Shown here: piece after piece, positions 1 through 5,920 of the stretch
Position numbering within the stretch: the first letter of the stretch is position 1
Layout: every line of letters starts with the position of its first letter
Source: Desulfobacula sp.
GTDB lineage: Bacteria > Desulfobacterota > Desulfobacteria > Desulfobacterales > Desulfobacteraceae
Reading direction: 5' to 3'
NCBI GenBank assembly: GCA_027858355.1
Contig: JAQICW010000563.1
Span: forward strand, 1 to 5,920
DNA length: 5,920 bases
Notes under the pieces: generated by a model
Told to the model about the DNA's origin: nothing
Database searches by the model: none
The model's input: only the letters and a program-made list of their open reading frames with translations
Program-made: the position numbers and the translations under genes

Positions 1-2
1 CT

Positions 3-695
3 GGAAAAGTGACCCATACAAAAAAAATAGAAAAAATTATTGAAATTGATCTGAGAAAAAAACTGAGATGGGACACCCAGTCAGATAAAATGTGGAACTA
101 TTATTATGATCTCTTAAGCCTTGCTAAAGAAGAAAAACTCCAGGTGGCAGGGATTGATCTGCCCGCTACATTGAAAAAAAGAATTACGCGAAAAGGAATA
201 AACGGGATCAGCCCCATTGAAAAAGAGCTGGTCTTTACGACACAATTATCTGATGAGACTTACAAAGACTTCATGTTTTCCATTTTCAAAGCAGTTCACT
301 GTGGCATGGGCAATGAACGAATGCAGGCGCGGCTGTATGATACCTGGGTGGCAAGAAATGACAAAATGGCATTATCCATCACCCGGCTGTATAAACATCG
401 CAAAGGACCCATTGTCATCATTATTGGCGGCGGACATACCGAGTATGGCCTTGGGGTGATTAACAGGGTTGCCGCAGTTGATAAGACCATTAAACAGGTC
501 AACATCGCTTTAAAGGAAATCAGTGTAAAGCCGTCAGGCTTATTGGAATATGTCCTTCCTTTGGAGCTTGCTGGATTTGAAAAAATTTCCCCGGCAGATT
601 TTCTTTGGTTTACCCAGAGAGTCTCCTATGCTGACCCGTGTGAAGAATTCAAAAAATCTTTAAAAAAAATGAAAAAAAAATCAGATGAATTATAA
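3..695 (+). CDS. ChaN-family (DUF399) heme-binding/Tiki-like protein, 5' partial
   Basis: C-terminal part of a ChaN-type protein. The frame is open to the left edge. A GTG at position 9 gives 228 residues, but the family's N-terminal GExH...Q segment is absent, so the true start is almost certainly upstream and roughly 60 residues are missing. Residue numbers here count from that GTG. Family hallmarks visible are AGIDLP (47-52), HCGM followed by the Q..L.DTW.ARNDKMA segment (97-121), GGGHTEYGLGV (140-150) and a DPCEEF tail (209-214). The tail ends in two lysine-rich stretches encoded by A8 and A9 runs. In the family, Campylobacter ChaN is an outer-membrane lipoprotein that binds heme and is linked to iron uptake. 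Whether this copy has a lipobox cannot be seen. Heme binding here is inferred from family only. It converges with the yigI-like gene, leaving a 46-bp gap. Confidence 0.8.
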   Translation, partial: GKVTHTKKIEKIIEIDLRKKLRWDTQSDKMWNYYYDLLSLAKEEKLQVAGIDLPATLKKRITRKGINGISPIEKELVFTTQLSDETYKDFMFSIFKAVHCGMGNERMQARLYDTWVARNDKMALSITRLYKHRKGPIVIIIGGGHTEYGLGVINRVAAVDKTIKQVNIALKEISVKPSGLLEYVLPLELAGFEKISPADFLWFTQRVSYADPCEEFKKSLKKMKKKSDEL

Positions 696-736
696 TTTCA
701 AATCCCTTGCACTTTTTCTAACAATATTATATCTGA
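672..736 (-). terminator. Possible weak Rho-independent terminator of the minus-strand operon
   Basis: Read on the minus strand, TCAGA (736-732) and TATAAT (731-726) can pair with ATTATA (696-691) and TCTGA (685-681). This leaves a 5-nt bulge on the 3' side and a loop of about 29 nt. The 3' arm is followed directly by nine T residues (680-672). The position, just after the last gene of the operon, is right. The stem is AU-rich, bulged and has a large loop, so it may not terminate efficiently. It lies partly inside the last codons of the convergent + strand gene. On the + strand the 3' arm is not followed by a T run, so any activity would be one-directional. Confidence 0.25.
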
Positions 737-741
737 AGTCC

Positions 742-1200
742 TTAGGCGATCAGATAGGTTGCAGTACCTGTGGCAATCCTGGTTTGTTTTTCATTATACA
801 GATCTATTTTGGCAACAACAATCCTGGAGCCTGCCCGGATGATCCGGCTTTTGCATTGAAATGAGTTGCCCTGGCCTGGTCTTAAGTAATCCACCCGCAT
901 GTCTATAGTGGCCGAGGACGTCAATTTTTTTTCGATAAAATCAAGGGATTTGCCTTCATGAGATTTTGCACAGGAGATAAGGGCAGAAAGTCCACCCGTT
1001 AAATCAATAACAGACGCTGTCACCCCTCCATGCAGGATGCCGGCTGTTGAATTTCCGATGAGATCTTTTGTCATGTTAAAACTTGTGACAGCTTCGCCAG
1101 TTTCATAATCAAGAGAATCAATATCAATGCCCAGGATCTTGTTAAACGGGAGCAATTCAAGATAATATTTTTTTATTATTTCAAGAACAGGTTCTATCAT
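742..1200 (-). CDS. yigI: YigI-like hotdog-fold acyl-CoA thioesterase (PaaI superfamily)
   Basis: A 152-residue single-domain hotdog thioesterase. As I remember E. coli YigI (about 155 residues), the similarity runs end to end: LPFNKILGI near the N-terminus (17-25), ILHGGVTASVIDLTGGL (55-71), ATIDMRVDYLRPG (97-109), RAGSRIVVAKIDLYNE (122-137) and TGTATYL at the end (144-150). The HGG at 57-59 and Asp66 occupy the usual acyl-CoA/active-site helix positions of the PaaI family. E. coli YigI has been described as a medium/long-chain acyl-CoA thioesterase. Hydrolysis of fatty acyl-CoA in the cytoplasm is therefore the likely activity, but substrate length cannot be read from the sequence. It is the last gene of the minus-strand train, 13 nt after the methyltransferase stop, with a good Shine-Dalgarno overlapping that stop. 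The alternative label is a generic PaaI thioesterase. Confidence 0.85.
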   Translation of the reverse strand: MIEPVLEIIKKYYLELLPFNKILGIDIDSLDYETGEAVTSFNMTKDLIGNSTAGILHGGVTASVIDLTGGLSALISCAKSHEGKSLDFIEKKLTSSATIDMRVDYLRPGQGNSFQCKSRIIRAGSRIVVAKIDLYNEKQTRIATGTATYLIA

Positions 1201-1210
1201 AAAAATTTAT

Positions 1211-1216
1211 TCCTTA
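1211..1216 (-). promoter_or_regulatory. Shine-Dalgarno of the yigI-like gene, overlapping the upstream stop codon
   Basis: The minus strand reads TAAGGA, with AGGA 10 nt before the ATG at 1200. The TAA of this motif is the stop codon of the methyltransferase gene, so termination there places the ribosome on the next initiation site. This supports the chosen start of the thioesterase and suggests translational coupling. Confidence 0.6.
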
Positions 1217-1831
1217 TTTTCTTTTCAAGACTCCCAGGGTTTTTGTCATTTCCAGTTCTTCATAATCCCCTGATGCAATAGCAATTTCATATACCTGTCG
1301 GGGAGCCTGTCCCCCTTTTTCAGGGTCCTTGAAAATATCATGAATCACCATAAACCCGTTGGGTTTGATATGGCAGGCCCAGGTCAGATAATCATTATGC
1401 GCTACCTCAAAGGAATGCCCCCCATCTATAAACAGCATTGAAATGGGTGTTTTCCACATTTTCCCAGCAATGTTGGACGATGCAACAATTGGCACCACTG
1501 TATTTTCAAGGGCTGTCTGGATGATGGTTTCCTGGAAAAATGGAAAGGTATTCACTCTTGATAATTTTGTGTCAAACAAATCAGGGTCAAAATACTCTTC
1601 GCAGGGCTGCTGTTCCTCAGATCCCTTATGGTGATCAATGGAAAAGAGAATGGAATTTTTTGTTTTGCATGCAGATCCGATAATATAGGCGGATTTGCCG
1701 CAATAGCTTCCAATTTCAAGGACAGGCCCGTTCACTGCTGCTTTAAGGGCAATGCTGTAAAGCCTTTGGGCTTCCTCTCCATCCATAAAGCCCTTGATGC
1801 TATTCCATACATCAAAATCAATCTTCATCAT
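1214..1831 (-). CDS. Class I SAM-dependent methyltransferase (Methyltransf_24-like), substrate unknown
   Basis: From the preferred ATG at 1831 this is a 205-residue Rossmann-fold methyltransferase. SAM motif I is VLEIGSYCGKS (37-47). The acidic residue ending strand 2 is Asp66 in SIDHH. The diagnostic FIDGGHSFEVAHNDY block is at 134-148 and VIHDIF at 162-167. This IDGxHxYExxxxD...HD pattern is typical of Methyltransf_24/CmcI-like proteins, whose members modify small molecules or glycans, so the substrate cannot be named. The frame is open up to an ATG at 1891, but that start would add 20 residues read entirely inside the ftsK 3' end, before the domain begins. Tandem ATGs at 1831 and 1828 overlap ftsK by 14 or 11 nt and fit the usual N-terminus. 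Only a weak AGAAG precedes them, so initiation probably depends on ribosomes finishing ftsK. A caspase-like or nuclease fold was considered and does not fit. Confidence 0.85.
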   Translation of the reverse strand: MMKIDFDVWNSIKGFMDGEEAQRLYSIALKAAVNGPVLEIGSYCGKSAYIIGSACKTKNSILFSIDHHKGSEEQQPCEEYFDPDLFDTKLSRVNTFPFFQETIIQTALENTVVPIVASSNIAGKMWKTPISMLFIDGGHSFEVAHNDYLTWACHIKPNGFMVIHDIFKDPEKGGQAPRQVYEIAIASGDYEELEMTKTLGVLKRK

Positions 1832-4076
1832 AGCTTCTGACAAGTATTTCTCTGGGTTTTGAACCGATCTGGGGACCGACAATCCCCTCATATTCCATTA
1901 TTTCAACCAGCCGCGCGGCACGGTTATAACCGATGCGAAGACGTCGCTGTACAAAAGAGATAGATGCCTGACGGGTTTTTGTCACCAGGGCCACTGCCTC
2001 ATCATATTTGTCATCATAGTCAGAGTCATCAAACGCTTTCTCGTCATTATCGCTATCGCCTATTGTAATATCTTCAATATAATCCGGGGATCTCTGCTCT
2101 TTTAAAAATTTAGTCACCCTGGCGATCTCTCGTTCAGAAATATAGGCACACTGAATCCTTACAAGTTTTCCTGTTCCAGGAGGGCAGAACAACATATCTC
2201 CGTTTCCCAAAAGACTCTCAGGTCCACCGCCGTCAAAAATGGTTCTGGCATCAACCTTGGAAGACACCTGAAATGAAATCCGGGTGGGGAAATTGGCTTT
2301 AATACTTCCTGTGAGCACATCAACAGAGGGTCTCTGGGTGGCAATAATCAGATGAATTCCTGCTGCCCTTGCCATCTGGGCAAGCCTTGTCAATGCAAAT
2401 TCCACGTCTTTTGAGGCCACCATCATAAGATCTGCCAGTTCATCCACGATGACAACAATATAGGGAAGTTTTTTAAACTGCTCTTTATCGACCTCATCTG
2501 GATCTTCAATCTTTTTCTTGATCTGTGACTTCACCATATTGTTATACTGGACAATATTTCTAAACCCTGTCTGTTCCAGCAGTTCATATCGCCTTTCCAT
2601 CTCCCTGACTGCCCAGAAAAGAGCATTGGTTGCCTTTTTCATATCTGTAACCACAGGAGAAATCAAATGGGGAATATCATTATACACAGAAAGCTCAATA
2701 CGTTTGGGATCAATCATGATCATTTTAACATCATCGGGAGTGCCTTTGTACAAAAGGCTTATAATCATTGCATTTAACCCGACACTCTTACCTGTTCCTG
2801 TGGCACCGGCGATGAGAAGATGGGGCATGGAATCCATTTTTGTCACCACTGGCCTTCCCATAAGGTCTTTTCCCAGTCCCAGGGTCAGCATGGATGAAGA
2901 CTGGACAAACTCTTTTGATGCCATCAATTCTCTTAAATTAACGATTTCCCTTTCTTCATTTGGGATCTCAATTCCAACGACGTCCCGGCCTGGAATGGGG
3001 GCTATGATCCGAATGCTTATGGCACTTAAGGCCAGGGCCAGATCATCAGACAAACCAGCGATCTTAGAGATTTTGATTCCAGATGCCGGGCGATATTCAA
3101 AGGTTGTGATAACAGGACCCGGCAGTATTTCAACCACCTCTCCGAATACGTTAAAGTCATTGAGTTTACTTTCCAGAATTCTGCTTTTCTCTTTCAAAAG
3201 GTCTGTATCAATGTCTTTTTCAACCTTTTTTTTCTCATCTAAAAATGAAATCAATGGGAGATTAAATTCAACTTTTTCCCGGATATCGCTAAATTCCACA
3301 TCTGGTTTAAAGTCTGAATCGTCTTCTTCCAATTCCACTATTGTCGGCTCAAAAATGTCTTCCGGCTCTTGCAGGAACTCTCTTTCCAGAGTCTTTTCAG
3401 GAATTTTAATAAGAATATCTTTTTTAGTAAAGTCAGGGGTAATATCAATTTCTTTTTCAGCTTGATCTCTTTTTTTTTTCCAATTTTTATACTTTTCTTG
3501 AAAAAAAATAATAAACTCCTGAAAATCATCTCTAATGATTGTTAAAAGTTCAATGGTTTTCTGTCTTAAAAACAGCCCCAGAGAAATAATAGATATCCCT
3601 GTGGCAAGAATAAAACCCGTGATCAGGAAAAACAACAAGACAATAATACAGCCGGTGATATTGGCGTATTTTAACAAAAATGAGGTAAAGGTATTACCAA
3701 TAATACCACCCGAAGATATAGTTGTACCCAACAAGGGGTAGTCGTCTTTAAAAAGAAATAATAGGCCGCCCGTACAAATCATTAAGAAAAGACCTCCCAA
3801 AAGGGTCAGCAGGATTATTTTTACAGATCTTCCCTTTAAAAGCCATACGCTGCAAAAACCTAAGACAAGCGGAATCCAGAACGCACCCAACCCGAACAGA
3901 AAAATAAAAAAACCGGCAAAATGGGCTCCTAACAGCCCGAAAGCATTGTGGATATTATCTGGAATGATGAAAAAATTATTCCCTACACAGGGATCTGCAA
4001 CATTATAGGAAAAAAAGCTGACCGAAGTTAATACAATGGAAAAAAAAAGTAGTATACCATAGAGTTCTTTTTTCAT
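1818..4076 (-). CDS. ftsK: DNA translocase FtsK/SpoIIIE
   Basis: A complete 752-residue septal DNA pump, close in length to SpoIIIE and far shorter than E. coli FtsK. About four hydrophobic segments lie near 5-24, 50-76, 84-108 and 139-169. They are followed by a short charged linker (about 170-300) with an acidic cluster around 237-262. The motor has Walker A GATGTGKS (424-431), IDPKRIELS (455-463), Walker B VVIVDE (541-546), ATQRPSVDVLTG (579-590) and LLGNGDML (622-629). A second acidic stretch (674-692) leads to the winged-helix gamma domain (about 690-748). That domain has the RIGYNRAARLVE helix, which in the family reads KOPS/SRS polarity signals and contacts XerD. The role is clearing and aligning chromosome termini at the division septum using ATP. 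The start overlaps the rnj stop as ATGA, with no strong Shine-Dalgarno, so coupled translation is likely. An A10 run at codons 200-203 is odd. Confidence 0.97.
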   Translation of the reverse strand: MKKELYGILLFFSIVLTSVSFFSYNVADPCVGNNFFIIPDNIHNAFGLLGAHFAGFFIFLFGLGAFWIPLVLGFCSVWLLKGRSVKIILLTLLGGLFLMICTGGLLFLFKDDYPLLGTTISSGGIIGNTFTSFLLKYANITGCIIVLLFFLITGFILATGISIISLGLFLRQKTIELLTIIRDDFQEFIIFFQEKYKNWKKKRDQAEKEIDITPDFTKKDILIKIPEKTLEREFLQEPEDIFEPTIVELEEDDSDFKPDVEFSDIREKVEFNLPLISFLDEKKKVEKDIDTDLLKEKSRILESKLNDFNVFGEVVEILPGPVITTFEYRPASGIKISKIAGLSDDLALALSAISIRIIAPIPGRDVVGIEIPNEEREIVNLRELMASKEFVQSSSMLTLGLGKDLMGRPVVTKMDSMPHLLIAGATGTGKSVGLNAMIISLLYKGTPDDVKMIMIDPKRIELSVYNDIPHLISPVVTDMKKATNALFWAVREMERRYELLEQTGFRNIVQYNNMVKSQIKKKIEDPDEVDKEQFKKLPYIVVIVDELADLMMVASKDVEFALTRLAQMARAAGIHLIIATQRPSVDVLTGSIKANFPTRISFQVSSKVDARTIFDGGGPESLLGNGDMLFCPPGTGKLVRIQCAYISEREIARVTKFLKEQRSPDYIEDITIGDSDNDEKAFDDSDYDDKYDEAVALVTKTRQASISFVQRRLRIGYNRAARLVEIMEYEGIVGPQIGSKPREILVRSYDED
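3470..3479 (-). repeat. A10 homopolymer inside ftsK, possible slippage site
   Basis: Ten consecutive A residues on the coding strand encode Lys200-Lys202 and the first base of Arg203, about 30 residues after the last membrane segment. By direct reading, loss of one A sends the message into a frame that adds about 43 very basic residues and stops at 3338. Gain of one A reaches a TGA after about seven codons. Runs of nine or more A are known sites of RNA polymerase slippage. Use of this one is inference. Confidence 0.5.
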
Positions 4077-5722
4077 ACTTCAATAATCACTGGTACAATT
4101 AAGGGTTTGCGGTTTATGGTAAAGGCAAAATATTGTTTCAGGGCTTTTTGCATTTTTTTTCTGATCAGTTCTATCCGTGCTTCAGTTCCGGGTTCTATCT
4201 CTTCTACAATTTCAAGGATAACACACTGGGCATCATCAACCAGGTATCCTGTGACAGAATCAAAAACAAACCCTTTTGAAATCAATTCCGGTCCGTAAAG
4301 GACATGACCTGTCTCCTCATCAATGACCATGGTGACAACAACAAGCCCTCCTTCAGAAAGTTCCCGTCTCTCCTTTAAAACGCTTCTTCCTACATCACCG
4401 ATCCCTTTACCATCAACAAAGATTCTACCCGTATGTACGTGGCCTTCTATCCTGCCACCATCCTTATCAAAAACAATAATATCTCCATCCTCAGCCACAA
4501 CTACATTTTCCCTTGGCATACCCTGTTTTTCGGCGAGTCTTGCGTGAATCACCAAATGACGATATTCCCCATGAATAGGGATAAAATATTCGGGTTTGAT
4601 CAAATTCAGCATCATTTTAAGCTCTTCCTGATGGGCATGGCCAGATGTATGGATCTGTGCAATTTTTGAATACACTACTTCTGCACCCCTGCGGTACAGC
4701 TTATTGATAATGCTGGCAATGGCTTTTTCATTTCCCGGGATATCTTTGGAAGACAAAATTACATTGTCACCCTTTTTAATCTTAATATGCTTGTGTGTGC
4801 CAGAAGCCATTCTTACCAGGGCTGACATTGGCTCCCCCTGGCTGCCCGTTGTAATAATGACAACTTCATCATCCCTGTAATTGCCAATCTGTTTTACATC
4901 CAGTATGGTATTGGAAGGGCATTGGATATGCCCAAGTTCGGTTGCCACTGCAATAATTTGCTCCATACTCCGGCCATTAAAAATTACCTTACGATGGCTG
5001 CGGACGGCTATATCAATCACCTGTTTTACTCTGGATACATTTGAGGCAAACAAGGCAACAATCACCCTGCCATTGGCAGCGGTAATAAGTTTTTCAAGGT
5101 TTTTTGCCACTTCCTGCTCAGGCATTGTATACCCTTTGATTTCAACATTGGTGGAATCCGACATCAGAACCTTAACACCTTTTTCTCCAAGTCTTGCAAA
5201 ACTTGAAATATCCGTGTTCTTCATCTTGTCTGCGTTATGACTGATTCTAAAATCACCAGTATGAACAATTACACCTTCAGGGGTTTGGATGGCAAGCCCG
5301 ACACCGTCAATCGTAGAGTGGCTGACACGAATAAATTCTATTTCAAAGGGTTCTATTGAAAGGGTTTCGCCTGTATTCACAAGGTTTAAATCAACAAATT
5401 TATTGAGATCAAACTCAACGAGCTTATTTCTGACAATCCCCAGGGTAAAGGCTGTTCCATATACAGGAAGCCTGATTTCCTTTAGAAGGTATGGCAACGC
5501 CCCGATATGGTCCTCATGGGCATGGGTAATGATAATGCCATGGATCTTGTCACAATTTTCCCTGATATAATCCATGGCCGGGATCACAATATCCACACCC
5601 AGCATGTAGTCTTCAGGGAACATAAGTCCGGCATCAATGATAAACATGACCTCGTCATATTCAATCACCATCATATTGAGACCTATTTCACCAAGACCAC
5701 CCAAAGGAATAATTTTAAGCAT
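4073..5722 (-). CDS. rnj: Ribonuclease J (metallo-beta-lactamase/beta-CASP RNase)
   Basis: A complete 549-residue RNase J of standard family length. The metallo-beta-lactamase core has the zinc motif THAHEDH (66-72), a motif III histidine at H135 in VSHSTIDGVG, and HTGDF (154-158, Asp157). The beta-CASP insert carries SDSTN (188-192), ALFASNVSR (223-231), GRSM (250-253) and SSKDIPGNE (324-332). The core then resumes with HTSGHAHQEEL (358-368) and PIHGEYRHL (382-390). The C-terminal RNase J domain covers roughly 430-549, with RELSEGGLVVV at 453-463. All metal ligands expected of an active enzyme are present. The family is a 5'-to-3' exo- and endoribonuclease of mRNA decay and rRNA maturation. 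The start is supported by AGGAAA 8 nt upstream of the ATG and by family alignment at IIPLGGLGEIGLN. It heads the complete genes of the operon and shares ATGA with ftsK. Confidence 0.96.
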   Translation of the reverse strand: MLKIIPLGGLGEIGLNMMVIEYDEVMFIIDAGLMFPEDYMLGVDIVIPAMDYIRENCDKIHGIIITHAHEDHIGALPYLLKEIRLPVYGTAFTLGIVRNKLVEFDLNKFVDLNLVNTGETLSIEPFEIEFIRVSHSTIDGVGLAIQTPEGVIVHTGDFRISHNADKMKNTDISSFARLGEKGVKVLMSDSTNVEIKGYTMPEQEVAKNLEKLITAANGRVIVALFASNVSRVKQVIDIAVRSHRKVIFNGRSMEQIIAVATELGHIQCPSNTILDVKQIGNYRDDEVVIITTGSQGEPMSALVRMASGTHKHIKIKKGDNVILSSKDIPGNEKAIASIINKLYRRGAEVVYSKIAQIHTSGHAHQEELKMMLNLIKPEYFIPIHGEYRHLVIHARLAEKQGMPRENVVVAEDGDIIVFDKDGGRIEGHVHTGRIFVDGKGIGDVGRSVLKERRELSEGGLVVVTMVIDEETGHVLYGPELISKGFVFDSVTGYLVDDAQCVILEIVEEIEPGTEARIELIRKKMQKALKQYFAFTINRKPLIVPVIIEV

Positions 5723-5727
5723 TTAAA

Positions 5728-5733
5728 TTTCCT
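5728..5733 (-). promoter_or_regulatory. Shine-Dalgarno of rnj
   Basis: The minus strand reads AGGAAA, with the GG 8 nt before the ATG at 5722. It lies between the stop of the preceding partial frame (5743) and rnj, and fixes the rnj start. It is the clearest independent ribosome binding site among the larger genes of the train. Confidence 0.65.
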
Positions 5734-5742
5734 ATAACTATA

Positions 5743-5920
5743 CTAAATACAAATACCAAGTTTTTCAATAATTGCATCAGCCTGATCAATGATCCAGTCA
5801 CGCTGCTCCCTTGTTGCATAGTCCATGCAATCACATTTTATATTTTTTTTAATCCTTACCAGAAATTCACAAGACAAATAAGTTGGTTCCAATATCAAGG
5901 CTAAGACATGGGGATGACAC
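5743..5920 (-). CDS. 3' end of an unrecognised ORF upstream of rnj (partial, uncertain)
   Basis: A minus-strand frame is open from the right edge for 58 codons and ends in TAG at 5743-5745, 20 nt before the rnj ATG. The visible residues include CHPHVLALILEPTYLS near the edge and DYATREQRDWIIDQADAIIE near the C-terminus. The latter half looks like an ordinary amphipathic helix, but five cysteines in 58 residues is unusual. I recognise no family. In favour of a gene are the lack of stops in AT-rich DNA and the operon-like spacing to rnj. Against it are the short length and absence of any motif. If it is not coding, this stretch is the rnj leader and promoter region. Confidence 0.4.
   Translation of the reverse strand, partial: CHPHVLALILEPTYLSCEFLVRIKKNIKCDCMDYATREQRDWIIDQADAIIEKLGICI

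Noticed and set aside
731..755. Short inverted repeat ATCTGA...TCAGAT at the end of the thioesterase gene.
   Set aside because: Only 6 bp with a 13-nt loop and no following T run. The same left arm fits better in the candidate terminator toward 681.
2039..2057. Acidic Asp-rich stretch between the FtsK motor and gamma domain, considered as a repeat expansion.
   Set aside because: It is short and the spacing resembles the normal flexible acidic linker in FtsK proteins. There is no exact nucleotide repeat.
2518..3465. A 315-codon open frame on the + strand, antisense to ftsK.
   Set aside because: It lies wholly within ftsK, is very Ser/Ile-rich with no recognisable motif, and has no ribosome binding site or gene-like context. 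It is best explained as a shadow of ftsK codon usage.
4881..5240. A 119-codon + strand open frame antisense to rnj.
   Set aside because: It is contained inside a clear RNase J gene, with no motif and no initiation signal. It is a frame shadow.
5740..5768. Promoter-like pair before rnj: TTGAAA, 17-nt spacer, TAGTAT on the minus strand.
   Set aside because: The -10 matches only four of six consensus bases, the predicted transcription start would fall almost on the Shine-Dalgarno, and the segment may be coding. Such matches are common in AT-rich DNA.

Overview
The window suggests a Desulfobacterales-type sulfate-reducing bacterium (Desulfobacter / Desulfobacula-like). The grounds are AT-rich coding DNA, an FtsK of the short SpoIIIE-like layout, an RNase J in an otherwise proteobacterial-looking gene set, and a ChaN-type protein ending in the DPCEEF pattern I associate with this group. 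This placement is inference from protein flavour, not from a marker gene.

Layout. At the left edge, positions 3-695 on the + strand hold the C-terminal part of a ChaN-family (DUF399, heme-binding/Tiki-like) protein whose start lies outside the window. It converges on a minus-strand gene train that fills the rest of the window. Read in transcription order (right to left), the train is: the 3' end of an uncertain ORF (5920-5743); rnj, RNase J (5722-4073); ftsK, DNA translocase (4076-1818); a class I SAM-dependent methyltransferase of unknown substrate (1831-1214); and a YigI-like hotdog acyl-CoA thioesterase (1200-742).

The junctions are very tight. rnj and ftsK share an ATGA (4-nt overlap). 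ftsK overlaps the preferred methyltransferase start by 14 nt. The methyltransferase stop codon is part of the thioesterase Shine-Dalgarno. This looks like one translationally coupled operon. A weak hairpin followed by nine U residues lies across the convergent 3' ends (736-672) and could be its terminator.

How the genes work together. RNase J (mRNA and rRNA processing and decay) and FtsK (chromosome translocation at the septum) are core housekeeping functions, and their proximity recalls the rnjB-spoIIIE neighbourhood of Bacillus. The methyltransferase and thioesterase are probably passengers, with no obvious mechanistic link. I see no tRNA, rRNA, CRISPR array, insertion sequence, phage gene or defence system. 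The window is mostly an ordinary core region. The most unusual detail is an A10 homopolymer in ftsK just after the last membrane segment, where polymerase slippage would release a membrane-domain-only FtsK.
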